From NCBI RefSeq assembly GCF_963360655.1, contig NZ_OY725712.1, positions 1-64,000 on the forward strand: DNA of 64,000 nt, read 5' to 3'. The stretch is from Collinsella aerofaciens. Its GTDB lineage: Bacteria > Actinomycetota > Coriobacteriia > Coriobacteriales > Coriobacteriaceae. Shown in pieces: positions 33,726 to 44,100 of the stretch. The translations under genes and the position numbers were made by a program. Each line of letters opens with the position of its first letter. Position 1 is the stretch's first letter. The notes under the pieces were generated by a model. The model did no database searches and had not been told where the DNA came from. It worked only from the letters and a program-made list of their open reading frames with translations.

Positions 33726-36152
33726 ATGAATAAGATCTTCGACAACAAGCAGGAGTTTACCGAGCTCTATCGCGATGCCGTCATGAGCATCAGCGGCAAG
33801 AGCGTCGAGGCCGCCAGCGACCTCGACCGCTTTAACGCCCTGGCCAAGCTCGTGGCTGAGAAGGCGCGCACCGTTGCCACCAAGAGTGACGCCCGCGCCA
33901 CCGCCGAGGGCAAGAAGCGCGTGTACTACTTCTCGATCGAGTTTTTGATCGGCCGCCTGCTCGACAACTACCTGCTCAACTTTGGCGTACGCGACATGGT
34001 CGCCGAGGCGCTTGACGACATGGGCTTTGACCTGTCCGTCATCGAGAACCAGGAGCCCGATCCGGCTCTAGGCAACGGCGGCCTGGGCCGTCTTGCCGCA
34101 TGCTTCCTGGATTCCATGGCAGCCGAGGGCATCGCCGGCTACGGCAACGGCATGCGCTACCGCTACGGCCTGTTTAAGCAGGAGATCGTCAACGGCAGTC
34201 AGGTCGAGGCTACCGACGAATGGCTCACCCACGGCTATCCCTGGGAGGTCCGCCGTCAGGACAAGGCCGTGACCATCAAGTTTGGTGGCCATGTTGAGGG
34301 CTTTGAGGAGAACGGCCGCACGTTCTACCGCACGGTGGACACGCAGGACATCCTGGCCGTTCCTTATGACATCCCCGTGGTGGGCTATGCCGGCGAGACC
34401 GTCAACAAGCTGCGCGTCTGGGCTGCCGAGCCGGTCGAGGAGCACTTTGACCTGGAGGCCTTCAACCGCGGCGACTACGCCCTGGCCGACGCCGAGCGCG
34501 CCGAGGCCGAGGCCATCAGCGCCATCCTCTACCCCAACGACGCCGGCGAGCACGGCCGTCTTCTGCGCCTGAAGCAGGAGTACCTGTTTGTTTCGGCCGG
34601 CATCTACAGCCTGCTCGACACCTTTGAGAAGGAGCACGGCGAGAACTGGGAGCTGCTGCCGCAGTTTGTTGCCATCCATACCAACGACACGCACCCCGCC
34701 ATGTGCGGCCCCGAGCTCATGCGCATCCTGATCGACGAGAAGAAGCTCGAGTGGGACGACGCCTGGAACATCGTGACGCAGGTCGTGAGCTACACCAACC
34801 ACACCATCCTGCCCGAGGCTCTGGAGAAGTGGCCCATCGGCACGTTCTCCAAGCTCCTCCCCCGCGTGTACCAGATCATCGACGAGATCAGCCGTCGTTG
34901 GCACGAGTCGTTCGACACCACGCAGGAAGGCTGGCAGGAGCGTCTGCGCCAGACCGCCATTCTGTGGGACGGCGAGATTCGCATGGCCAACCTGTCCGTG
35001 ATCTGCAGCCACAGCGTCAACGGCGTGGCCAAGATCCACTCCGACATCATCAAAAACATCGTGCTCAAGGACTTCTATGCCCTGACGCCCGAGAAGTTCA
35101 ACAACAAGACCAACGGCATCTCGCACCGTCGCTTCTTTGCCGAGGCCAACCCCACCTATGCCAAGCTCGTGACCGAGGCCATTGGCGACGGCTGGCTCAA
35201 GGACGCCTTTGAGCTGGAGAAGATTAAAAGTTTCCAGGACGACACCGAGTTCCTGAAGGCCGTGGGTGCCTCCAAGCGCGCCAACAAGGAGCGTCTGGCC
35301 GCCTACGTTAAGGCCGAGACCGGTTTGGTCATCGACCCCAACACCGTCTTCGATGTTCAGGTGAAGCGTTTCCATGCCTACAAGCGTCAGCTCATGAACA
35401 TCATGAAGGTGATGGACATCTACAACCGTCGCATCGCCGATCCCAACTTCCACGTGACGCCGACGACCTTCATCTTTAGCGGCAAGGCTGCCTCGAGCTA
35501 CACCTTTGCCAAGGAGACCATCCGCCTTATTAACTCCGTGGCCGATGTCATCAACAACGACCCGCGTGTGAACGAGGTCATGAAGGTCTGCTTTATCCCC
35601 AACTTCCGCGTGAGCAACGCCCAGCTCATCTACCCCGCCGCCGAGATCTCGGAGCAGATCTCCACGGCCGGCAAGGAGGCCTCGGGCACGTCCAACATGA
35701 AGCTCATGATGAACGGCGCCATTACGCTGGGCACCCTCGACGGCGCCAACATCGAGATCGCCGACCTGGCCGGTCGCGAGAACGAGGCCATCTTTGGCCT
35801 GACCGCCCCCGAGGTCGAGCAGCTCTGGGCATCCAACAGCTACTTTGCGTGGGATACCCTCAACGGCGACCGCGAGCGTCTGGGCCGCGTGATGGACGAG
35901 CTCAAGGACAACACCTTTGCGGGTCTTTCGGGCAACTTCGAGAGCATCTACAACGAGCTCATGAACAACAACGACCCCGACCTGGTCATGGCCGATTTCC
36001 GCAGCTACGTGGATGCATGGGAAAAGCTCACCGGCAGCTACGGCGACCAGGAGACTTGGAACCGCAAGGCTCTGCTCAACACCGCTTCGAGCGGCTGGTT
36101 CTCGAGTGACCGCACCATTCGCGAGTACCGCGACGAGATCTGGCACGCGTAA
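33726..36152 (+). CDS. glgP: Glycogen phosphorylase
   Basis: An 808-residue GT35 phosphorylase. RVYYFSIEFLIGRLLDNYLLN, DPALGNGGLGRLAACFLDSMA and HTNDTHPAMCGPELMRIL are hallmarks. EASGTSNMKLMMNGAITLGTLDGANIEIA carries the PLP lysine region. It cuts glycogen from non-reducing ends to glucose-1-phosphate. GGGGGAAAGGAACGT provides a strong ribosome site before the ATG. Length fits the family, with no basic tail, unlike GlgB and GlgA. A long antisense frame across the gene is only a codon-bias shadow. Confidence 0.96.
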   Translation: MNKIFDNKQEFTELYRDAVMSISGKSVEAASDLDRFNALAKLVAEKARTVATKSDARATAEGKKRVYYFSIEFLIGRLLDNYLLNFGVRDMVAEALDDMGFDLSVIENQEPDPALGNGGLGRLAACFLDSMAAEGIAGYGNGMRYRYGLFKQEIVNGSQVEATDEWLTHGYPWEVRRQDKAVTIKFGGHVEGFEENGRTFYRTVDTQDILAVPYDIPVVGYAGETVNKLRVWAAEPVEEHFDLEAFNRGDYALADAERAEAEAISAILYPNDAGEHGRLLRLKQEYLFVSAGIYSLLDTFEKEHGENWELLPQFVAIHTNDTHPAMCGPELMRILIDEKKLEWDDAWNIVTQVVSYTNHTILPEALEKWPIGTFSKLLPRVYQIIDEISRRWHESFDTTQEGWQERLRQTAILWDGEIRMANLSVICSHSVNGVAKIHSDIIKNIVLKDFYALTPEKFNNKTNGISHRRFFAEANPTYAKLVTEAIGDGWLKDAFELEKIKSFQDDTEFLKAVGASKRANKERLAAYVKAETGLVIDPNTVFDVQVKRFHAYKRQLMNIMKVMDIYNRRIADPNFHVTPTTFIFSGKAASSYTFAKETIRLINSVADVINNDPRVNEVMKVCFIPNFRVSNAQLIYPAAEISEQISTAGKEASGTSNMKLMMNGAITLGTLDGANIEIADLAGRENEAIFGLTAPEVEQLWASNSYFAWDTLNGDRERLGRVMDELKDNTFAGLSGNFESIYNELMNNNDPDLVMADFRSYVDAWEKLTGSYGDQETWNRKALLNTASSGWFSSDRTIREYRDEIWHA

Positions 36153-36189
36153 AGGCGCGCGAGCTCCCCTATGCCAGCACGGCATTACT

Positions 36190-36220
36190 CGACGGGCGCA
36201 ACGTTGCGCCGCGCCCGTCG
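36190..36220 (+). repeat. GC-rich hairpin between glgP and glgC
   Basis: CGACGGGCGC and its reverse complement (10-bp arms) enclose an 11-nt loop that with the arm ends forms a smaller palindrome. No T-run follows, so it may be a stabilising or attenuating hairpin rather than a terminator. Confidence 0.5.
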
Positions 36221-36260
36221 CTAATGGGTTTAGGAACATCGATGACAGAAGGAGAAATCG

Positions 36261-37409
36261 ATGAGTAAGAAAGAATGCATCGCGATGCTCCTCGCAGGAG
36301 GACAGGGCAGCCGATTGGGGGCACTCACCCAAAAGATCGCCAAGCCGGCGGTTAGCTTTGGTGGCAAGTTCCGCATTATCGACTTTTCGCTCTCCAACTG
36401 CTCCAACTCGGGCATCGACACGGTGGGCGTTCTGACGCAGTATCGCCCCTACCTGCTGCATGCCTACGTGGGCTCCGGCGAGGCATGGGATCTGGACAGC
36501 CGCGACGGCGGCGTGTCGATCCTGCCGCCGTATGAGACGCAGACCGGCGGCGCCTGGTATGCGGGCACGGCCGACGCCATTACGCAGAACCTCGACTACA
36601 TCAAGGCCAACGACCCCAAGTACGTCCTGATTCTTTCGGGCGATCACCTGTATCGCATGGACTACCGCAAGATGCTCAAGACGCATATTGAGAACAACGC
36701 CGACCTCACGGTGAGCGTAATGCCCGTGCCGTGGGAGGAGGCCAGCCGCTTTGGCATCCTGACCACCGACCCCGAGGACGGCCGCATCACCAAGTTCACC
36801 GAGAAGCCCGATAAGCCCGATTCGAATCTCGCGTCCATGGGCATCTACATCTTCTCGGCCGACGTGCTGATCGAGGCGCTCGAACAGGACGCTCTAGACC
36901 AGCGCTCGAGCCACGACTTTGGCAAGGACATCATCCCCAAGCTGCTCGGCGAGGGCAAGCGCCTGTACAGCTACGAGTTCCACGGCTTCTGGAAGGACGT
37001 CGGCACCATCGCCAGCTTCCACGAGACCTCGATGGACCTGCTGGGCAACAACCCCGAGTTCGACCTGTTTGACAAGAACTTCCCCATCATGTCCAACATC
37101 ACCACGCGTCCGCCGCACTACATTGGCCCGGACGGCCGCCTGGACGACTGCCTGGTCTCCAACGGATGCAAGATCTACGGTACCGCTCGCCACTCGATCC
37201 TTTCGACCGATGTCATCATCGAGGAGCGCGCCGTGGTCGAGGACTCCGTGCTGCTGCCGGGTGCGCACGTTAAGAGCGGCGCGCACATCTGCCGCGCTAT
37301 TTTGGGCGAGAACTCCACGGTCGAAGAGGGCGTGAAGCTCGGCTCTGTCGATACCACCAAGGATACGGCCGTCGTTGGAAATGACGTCGTTATCGGGAAG
37401 GGGGAATGA
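36261..37409 (+). CDS. glgC: Glucose-1-phosphate adenylyltransferase, catalytic subunit
   Basis: A 382-residue nucleotidyltransferase. [40 protein letters not shown] contains the GGxGSRL phosphate loop. [46 protein letters not shown] and [12 protein letters not shown] follow, and a left-handed beta-helix with hexapeptides forms the C-terminus. It makes ADP-glucose, the committed step of glycogen synthesis. The stop is 4 nt before glgD. GAAGGAGAAATCG precedes the ATG. Confidence 0.95.
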   Translation: MSKKECIAMLLAGGQGSRLGALTQKIAKPAVSFGGKFRIIDFSLSNCSNSGIDTVGVLTQYRPYLLHAYVGSGEAWDLDSRDGGVSILPPYETQTGGAWYAGTADAITQNLDYIKANDPKYVLILSGDHLYRMDYRKMLKTHIENNADLTVSVMPVPWEEASRFGILTTDPEDGRITKFTEKPDKPDSNLASMGIYIFSADVLIEALEQDALDQRSSHDFGKDIIPKLLGEGKRLYSYEFHGFWKDVGTIASFHETSMDLLGNNPEFDLFDKNFPIMSNITTRPPHYIGPDGRLDDCLVSNGCKIYGTARHSILSTDVIIEERAVVEDSVLLPGAHVKSGAHICRAILGENSTVEEGVKLGSVDTTKDTAVVGNDVVIGKGE

Positions 37410-37413
37410 TCCG

Positions 37414-38541
37414 ATGATCAATCGCAAGGCCATCGGTTATATCACCGCTAACTACTCTTCGACCTACGGCAGCGTGCTGCTCAAGGACCGCCCCATCGCG
37501 TCCGTTCCGTTTTTGGGCCGCTACCGCCTGATCGACTTCCCGCTGTCCAACATGATGAATGCCGGCATTAAGACCGTCGGCGTCGTCATGCCGGGCAACT
37601 ACCGCTCGCTGATCGACCACGTGGGCTCGGGCAAGGACTGGGGCCTGGACCGCAAGAAGGGCGGCCTGTTCATGGTGCCCGGCAACGCGTATGGCACCAC
37701 CAAGGGCGGCATGCGCTTCCTGCTGCGCGACATCATCTCCAACAAGACGCTGTTCCAGCGCTCGGACAAGCCCTACGTTGTGATGATGGGCACCAACATC
37801 ATCTTTAACATGGACCTCAACACCATCATCGACGCGCACGAGAACTCCGGCGCTCAGATGACCGTGGTGTACTGCAAGGCCACGCGCAACGTCGATGACG
37901 AGACCAAGCTCGAGATCAACGAGAACGGCCGCCTGACAGGCGTGAGCGCCGGCGTCGTGTACGGCGACAACGCCTCTATGGACTGCTGCATCGTCAACCG
38001 CGAGACGCTGCTCGAGATCATCGACCACTACCAGGCCGCCGACTATCTGGATCTGCTCGAGGCACTCCAGGGCGACTTTGGCAATATCGACGTGTGCAGC
38101 TACGAGTACAAAGGCGAGGTCGTGGGCGTGTTTAGCGAGAAGTCGCTGTATCGCCGCAGCATGGACCTGCTCGACCAGACCGTGGCCGACCAGCTCTTCG
38201 ATCCCGAGCGCCCGATCCTGACCAAGGCTCACGACGTGCCGCCTTCGCGCTATGCGACCGGCAGCCACGCGTGCAACTCGATCATCTCGGCCGGCTGCAT
38301 CATCAAGGGCACCGTGCGCAACTCGATCCTGTCGCGCGGCGTTGTGGTTGAGGAAGGCGCCTCGGTGACCAACTCGATCATCAACCAGAGCTGCATCATC
38401 AAGAGCGGCGCCCGCGTTGAGAACGCCATCCTGGACAAGAACAACGTGGTTCCCACCAACACCGAGCTTCGCGGCACGCCCGAGAACATCCTGGTGCTGG
38501 GCAAAGCCCCGTTAACTCCCGATACCACCATCGTGCATTAA
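37414..38541 (+). CDS. glgD: GlgD, non-canonical ADP-glucose pyrophosphorylase subunit
   Basis: A 375-residue paralogue of GlgC. The fold is retained (VPFLGRYRLIDFPLSNMMNAGIKTVGVVMPGNYRSLIDHVGSG and C-terminal hexapeptide repeats). In place of the GGxGSRL loop of GlgC, its N-terminus reads AIGYITANYSSTYGSVLLKDRP, so its own catalysis is unlikely. Family knowledge: in Gram-positive bacteria GlgD forms a hetero-oligomer with GlgC and raises or tunes its activity. The start ATG 37414 follows GGAAGGGGGAAT inside the end of glgC. Confidence 0.92.
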   Translation: MINRKAIGYITANYSSTYGSVLLKDRPIASVPFLGRYRLIDFPLSNMMNAGIKTVGVVMPGNYRSLIDHVGSGKDWGLDRKKGGLFMVPGNAYGTTKGGMRFLLRDIISNKTLFQRSDKPYVVMMGTNIIFNMDLNTIIDAHENSGAQMTVVYCKATRNVDDETKLEINENGRLTGVSAGVVYGDNASMDCCIVNRETLLEIIDHYQAADYLDLLEALQGDFGNIDVCSYEYKGEVVGVFSEKSLYRRSMDLLDQTVADQLFDPERPILTKAHDVPPSRYATGSHACNSIISAGCIIKGTVRNSILSRGVVVEEGASVTNSIINQSCIIKSGARVENAILDKNNVVPTNTELRGTPENILVLGKAPLTPDTTIVH

Positions 38542-38572
38542 CGTAGGCACCGCAACATCGCTCGTAACATGC

Positions 38573-38608
38573 AGAATAGCCGCCCGGTTTGCGCCAGGCG
38601 GCTATTCT
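38573..38608 (+). repeat. Perfect 12-bp hairpin before glgA
   Basis: AGAATAGCCGCC and its exact complement enclose a 12-nt loop. The hairpin ends 23 nt before the glgA start codon, with no T-run. It could be an attenuator, a partial terminator or an mRNA-processing site that sets GlgA level apart from GlgC and GlgD. Confidence 0.6.
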
Positions 38609-38631
38609 CGAATTGCAACATGGGAGACAAT

Positions 38632-40917
38632 ATGGCAGATTCCAGCAAAAAGATGCAGATCGTGTTTGCCTCGGCCGAGTGCGCACCGTTTGTAAAGACC
38701 GGTGGCCTGGGCGACGTGGCGGGCTCGCTGCCTGCGGCGCTTGTGCGCGCCGGCGCCGAGGTCATCGTGATGGTACCCAAGTACGCCACCATCAAGGACG
38801 AGTACAAGGCGCAGATGGAGCACTTCTCCGACTTTTATGTGAGCCTGGGCTGGCGCAACGAGTACTGCGGACTCGAGAAGCTCGAGCACGACGGCGTCAC
38901 CTATATGTTCATCGACAACGAACGCTACTTTGCGCGCGACTATCCGTACGGCTTCTTTGACGACGGCGAGCGCTTTGCGTTCTTCTCTAAGGCCATCACC
39001 GAGAGCCTGCAGCACCTGCCGGCCGGTTTTGAGTGCGACATCCTGCACTGCAACGACTGGCAGACGGCACTGGCGCCCGTGTTCTTGCGCGAGTTCTACC
39101 AGGGACTGCCGCTGTACGACCGCGTCAAGACCGTGTTCTCGATCCACAACGTGGCGTTCCAGGGCCAGTTTAGCGACACCGTGATGGAGGACATCCTGGG
39201 CGTGGCGCACATTCCGGCGGCCGCTTCGCAGCTGCGTTGCGACGCCTGCAGCATCAACTACATGCTGGGTGCGCTACGCTATGCCGACGCCATCACCACG
39301 GTGAGCCCCACCTATGCCAACGAGATCCAGACGCCCGAGTTTGGCGAGGGCCTGGACGGCGTGCTGCGCGAGCGCTCCTATGCGCTGCAGGGCATTTTGA
39401 ACGGCATTGACGTGGCGGGCTTTGACCCGGCGACTGACAAGCGCATTGCCGCAAACTACACGGTTGATGACCGTGGGGGCAAGGCCGTGTGCAAGGCCAA
39501 GCTGCAGGAAGAGCTGGGGCTCGAGGTTCGCGACGACCGTCCGCTCATGGTGATGGTTACGCGCCTGACGCGTCAGAAGGGCCTGGACCTGGTCATGTAC
39601 GCGCTCGACCGCATTCTTGCCGGCGGCGTGCAGGTGGCCGTGCTGGGCACCGGCGACCGCGACTACGAGGACGGCCTACGCTACTTCCAGGACAAGTACC
39701 CCGGCACCATGGCCGCGCGCATCGAGTTTGACCCGGCGCTGTCGCAGCGTATGTATGCCGCCGCCGATATGTTCCTGATGCCTTCGAAGTTTGAGCCCTG
39801 CGGCCTGTCGCAGATCATCGCTATGCGCTACGGCACCCTTCCGATTGTTCGCGAAACCGGTGGTCTGAAGGACACCGTGATCCCGTATAACGAGTTTACC
39901 GGCGAGGGCACGGGCTTCTCGTTTAGCAACTTTAACGGTGACGAGATGGGCGACGCGGTGTTCCGCGCGGCGCGTCTTTTCTGGGACAACCGCGATGCCT
40001 GGAACCAGCTGGTCACGCAGGCCATGAGCCAGGACTTTAGCTGGACGCGCTCGGCCGACAAGTATCTGGACCTGTACTTCTTTATGCACCCGGAGATTGA
40101 GAGGCCGGCGGCGGTTGTCGACGAGCCTGCGGTTGTGGCTGAGGAGACTGCGGCCGAGCCCAAGCCCAAGGCCGAGCCGGTTGTCGAGGAACCCAAGGCT
40201 GAGGAGAAGCCGGTTAAAGCTGAATCTAAGGTGAAGATTGAGGCAGCTCTCGAGACTGAGGCTAAGCCGGCTGCAAAGTCTGCCGCCAAGAAGACCACGA
40301 CTCGTAAGACGACGGCTAAGAAGGCCACTACGACCAAGGCGACGACAACCAAGACCACCGCTACCAAGACAACGACGACGCGCAAGCGCACGACCGCCGC
40401 TGCAAAGAAGGCCGCCGAGGCCGCTCCCGAGGTAAAGGCTGAAGCCGCCGTCGAGGCCAAGCCCGCCGTCAAGGCACCGGCCAAGACCACTGCCAAGAAG
40501 ACGACCGCGACCACCAAAAAGGCAACGGCAGCCAAGAAGACCACGACAACGAAGGCGACGACCACGAAGGCCGCCACGACCAAGGCAGCCGCAAAGCCGG
40601 CCGCCAGAGTCGAGGAGACGCCCGTCGAGGCAAAGCCAGCCGCCAAGACCACCACGCGCAAGCGCTCTACGACGACGGCCAAGAAGACCACGACCAAGGC
40701 TGCTGCTCCCAAGGCAGAGGCTAAAGCCGAGGACAAGCCTGCAGTAAAGGCCGAGCCGGCACCGAAGGCCGCTGAGGTCAAGACCGCTCCGAAGGCTACG
40801 GCAAAGACCGAGCCCGCCAAGGAGGCCCCGGTCTCCCCTGCCGCTCCGGCCGAGGAAAAGGCCCCGACCAAGAAGACCTCCGTCCGCAAGGCAACGGCCA
40901 CCCGCAAACGCCGCTAG
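38632..40917 (+). CDS. glgA: Glycogen synthase with long Thr/Lys/Ala tail
   Basis: A 761-residue protein. Residues 1 to about 485 are a complete GT5 glycogen synthase: FVKTGGLGDVAGSLPAALVRAG binds ADP-glucose, NDWQTALAPVFLREFY and FSIHNVAFQG follow, and FLMPSKFEPCGLSQIIAMRYGTLPIVRETGG is the second nucleotide site. It transfers glucose to growing glycogen. The remaining 275 residues are low complexity: first acidic Pro/Glu/Ala, then many KKTTT, TKATT and AAKK units ending in RKRR, like histone H1. The family usually ends near residue 480. ATG 38632 is preceded by GGGAG; an earlier ATG at 38620 is possible. Confidence 0.94.
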   Translation: MADSSKKMQIVFASAECAPFVKTGGLGDVAGSLPAALVRAGAEVIVMVPKYATIKDEYKAQMEHFSDFYVSLGWRNEYCGLEKLEHDGVTYMFIDNERYFARDYPYGFFDDGERFAFFSKAITESLQHLPAGFECDILHCNDWQTALAPVFLREFYQGLPLYDRVKTVFSIHNVAFQGQFSDTVMEDILGVAHIPAAASQLRCDACSINYMLGALRYADAITTVSPTYANEIQTPEFGEGLDGVLRERSYALQGILNGIDVAGFDPATDKRIAANYTVDDRGGKAVCKAKLQEELGLEVRDDRPLMVMVTRLTRQKGLDLVMYALDRILAGGVQVAVLGTGDRDYEDGLRYFQDKYPGTMAARIEFDPALSQRMYAAADMFLMPSKFEPCGLSQIIAMRYGTLPIVRETGGLKDTVIPYNEFTGEGTGFSFSNFNGDEMGDAVFRAARLFWDNRDAWNQLVTQAMSQDFSWTRSADKYLDLYFFMHPEIERPAAVVDEPAVVAEETAAEPKPKAEPVVEEPKAEEKPVKAESKVKIEAALETEAKPAAKSAAKKTTTRKTTAKKATTTKATTTKTTATKTTTTRKRTTAAAKKAAEAAPEVKAEAAVEAKPAVKAPAKTTAKKTTATTKKATAAKKTTTTKATTTKAATTKAAAKPAARVEETPVEAKPAAKTTTRKRSTTTAKKTTTKAAAPKAEAKAEDKPAVKAEPAPKAAEVKTAPKATAKTEPAKEAPVSPAAPAEEKAPTKKTSVRKATATRKRR

Positions 40918-40954
40918 CCCACAGACGATCTAAAACCTAATCAAAACCCTAAAC

Positions 40955-40987
40955 AAGGGGCGCTCCAACCGGGCGCCCCTTCTCTGT
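40955..40987 (+). terminator. Terminator of the glycogen operon
   Basis: AAGGGGCGC and its complement (9-bp arms, 40955-40963 and 40973-40981) with a 9-nt loop, followed by TCTCTGT. The T-run is weak, but the position just after glgA fits the end of the operon. Confidence 0.7.
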
Positions 40988-40993
40988 AGACAG

Positions 40994-41012
40994 TTGGTAA
41001 AACGATTTTCTA
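40994..41012 (+). promoter_or_regulatory. GGTAAAAC site before the GH13-GH77 gene
   Basis: TTGGTAAAACGATTTTC shares GGTAAAACG with the dyads in front of glgB and is an imperfect palindrome. A related GGTAAACGG occurs at 41031-41039. A plausible -10 (TATACT) lies at 41070. A common repressor for the glycogen operon and this gene is inferred. Confidence 0.45.
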
Positions 41013-41136
41013 GGACAACCGTTCGCCGATGGTAAACGGATGTTGTTTATACACCCTGTGTACAACAGATATACTTATATCTTGTGCGTAAAGCCCATGG
41101 CCCGTAGGCCGTGATTCTATTGAACTGGACCGTACT

Positions 41137-44100
41137 ATGAGATTGATACACAACAGCCGCCTACCGCAGTTTCGCACTCCGTTTGGCGCTGTGACCACAG
41201 GAACTACCGTTGCACTCTCGGTTATTTTGGAGGATGCCGATCCCAACCAGGCAACACTCACCCTGCGTACCTGGGTCGATGAAGTCGGCGAGACCCTGAT
41301 TCCGATGGAGCACGAAGGCGATGGCATTTTTACCGGCGAGCTCAAATGCACTGAACCGTGTCTTGTGTGGTACAGCTTTATATGCAATATCGAGGGCCAG
41401 CCCGAGGTTCGCCTGGGCGCGCCCCAGGGCCGCACCGGCGGCGAGGGCGTAACCTACGACTACGCCGAGGTGCCGTCCTTCCAGATTACCGTCTACAAGC
41501 ACCGCGAGAACCGCCCCACCTGGTACGAGCGCGGCATGGTCTACCAGATCTTCCCCGACCGCTACGCCCGTGACGAGCATTGGCGCGAGCGCACAATGGC
41601 CCAACTCGAAAAACCGCGCAAGGGCATTCAGCGCCAGATGGTCGAGGACTGGAACGAGCCGCCCGTGTACGAGCGCGCCGAGGACGGCTCCATCAAGACC
41701 TGGGACTTCTACGGCGGCTCGCTCAAGGGCATCCAGGAAGACCTGCCCCGCATCGCCGAGCTGGGCTTTACGGCCATCTACCTCAACCCCATCTTTGAAG
41801 CCGCGAGCAACCACCGCTACGACACGGCCGACTACACCAAGATCGACCCGATCCTGGGCACCGAGCAGGACTTTACCGAGCTGTGCCAGGCAGCCGAGAA
41901 GCTGGGCATCTCCATCATCCTGGACGGCGTCTTCAACCACACGGGCGACGACTCGATATATTTCAACCGCTATGGCAACTACCCCGGCGTGGGTGCCTGG
42001 CAGAGCGAGGATTCGCCGTGGCGCGATGCGTTTTATTTCCACGAGGACGGCTCGTACGACTGCTGGTGGGGCGTGGGCAATATGCCCGCCATCAATGAGA
42101 GCTCCGAACTGGTGCGCGAGCGGCTCCTGGGCAAGGACGGCGTCATTCGTAAATGGCTGCGCGCCGGCGCTCACGGCTGGCGTCTGGATGTGGCCGACGA
42201 GCTTTCCGATGACTTCCTGACCGAGATCAAAAAGGCCGTGCTCGCCGAGAAGCCCGACGCGCTGTTGCTCGGCGAGGTCTGGGAAGATGCCTCCAACAAG
42301 ATCAGCTACGGCCATCTGCGTCGCTATCTACAAGGCTCCGAGCTCGACTCGGCCATGGATTACCCCTTCCGCGACATGGTCATTGGCTTTTTGATGGGCT
42401 ACAAAAACGCCTACCAAGCTGCCGAGGATATCGAGACCCTACGCGAGAACTATCCGCGTGAGGCCCTGTCTTGCGCACTTAATCTGCTTTCGAGCCACGA
42501 CCGTCCGCGCATTATCTCGGTGCTCGGCGGCGGCCCTGACGAGTCGCAGCTGCCCGAGTGCGAGCGCAGCAAATGGCGTCTGGACGAGAACGCGATGGGC
42601 CTGGCCAAGAGCCGTTTTTGGCTCGCGACGCTCATGCAGATGACGTTCCCGGGCGTTCCCTCAATCTATTACGGTGACGAGTACGGCTTGGAGGGACTCA
42701 CCGATCCGGGCAATCGCCGTACCATGCCGACCAAGGACCAGCTCCACGACTTCGATACGCTGGCCATCGTTAAGAATGCCTCGGCCGTGCGCCGCGCGCT
42801 GCCGTTTATGATCGACGGTGAGATCAAGGCCTTCGCGCTCAATGACGAGGTGCTGGCCTACAACCGTACCGGTAAAGACGGCGAGTCCGCGACCGTCATC
42901 ATCAACCGCAGCCTGCGCAATTCGCATCGCGTGACGATCCCGGCGCTCGGCGAATGCGCGAGTGACGTGATCAGCGGTCACGAGTGTGAGATCCATAACG
43001 GTACGGTCACGCTCGATCTGTATCCGCTGGGTTCGTCGATCATCTATCACCATGCCGAGCAGCGCCTGCAGGAGCCTCTCGATCACGGTGCGGGTGTTGT
43101 GTGCCATATCACATCGGTGCCGACCGACGACGGCAAGCCCGGTACGATCGGTGCGCCCACGCGTCGCTTTATCGACCATCTGGCCGCCATGGGCATGCGC
43201 TACTGGCAGGTTCTCCCCGTCAACCCCACGGACTTCTTCCGCTCCCCATACGCCGGTCCTTCGGCCTTTGCAGGCAATATCGACCTGCTACCCGAGAGCC
43301 ACGAGGAGCTGGCCGCCGACTTTGAGACCTGGAAGGCCCGCGGCGGCGAGGATGCCGACCCGCTGTACACAGCGTTTAAACATCGCAATGCCGATTGGCT
43401 CGAGAAATACTGCGTCTATATGGCCGTCAAAAAGTACTTTGAGGGCGAGTCGCGCCACAATTGGCCGGCAGATGTCGCTCGCTACAACGAGCATCTAATC
43501 GACGACAAGCGCTTCCACAACGAGGCCGAGCTTCAGGCGTACATGCAGTACCGCTTTGACCTGGCCTGGTGCGAGCTCATGAACTACGCGCACAAGAAGG
43601 GTATCGAGGTTATCGGCGACATTCCTATGTACGTGTCCGACGATTCGGCAGACGCGTGGAGCGAACCCGAGAACTTCTGGCTGTCCGATACCGGCAAAGC
43701 AATCGAGATTTCCGGCGCGCCGCCCGACAACTTTGCGCCCGAGGGTCAGGTATGGGGCAACCCGACGTTCCGCTGGGACCACATGAAGCAGAACGGCTAT
43801 AGCTGGTGGATGGATCGCCTGCGCCGCGCGTTCTCGCTCTACGACCGCGTGCGTCTGGATCACTTTCTGGGGTTCCACAGCTACTTTAGCATCCCCGCCG
43901 GCAAGGCCTGCGCCGACGGTCGCTGGCTGGCGGGACCGGGCAAAGACCTGTTCCAGACTGCCTACGACGAGCTGGGTCCGCTCAACTTTATCGCCGAGGA
44001 CCTGGGCTATTTGACGCCCGGTGTTCGCGCCATGGCTTCGACCTGCGGTTTCCCCGGCATGGACGTGCTGGAGTTTAGCGATTACGACGTCCGTTGCGGC

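Noticed and set aside
34068-36686. 872-codon antisense frame across glgP and glgC
   Set aside because: Shadow created by C/G-ending codons of glgP; product is repetitive Val/Gly/Leu without family features.
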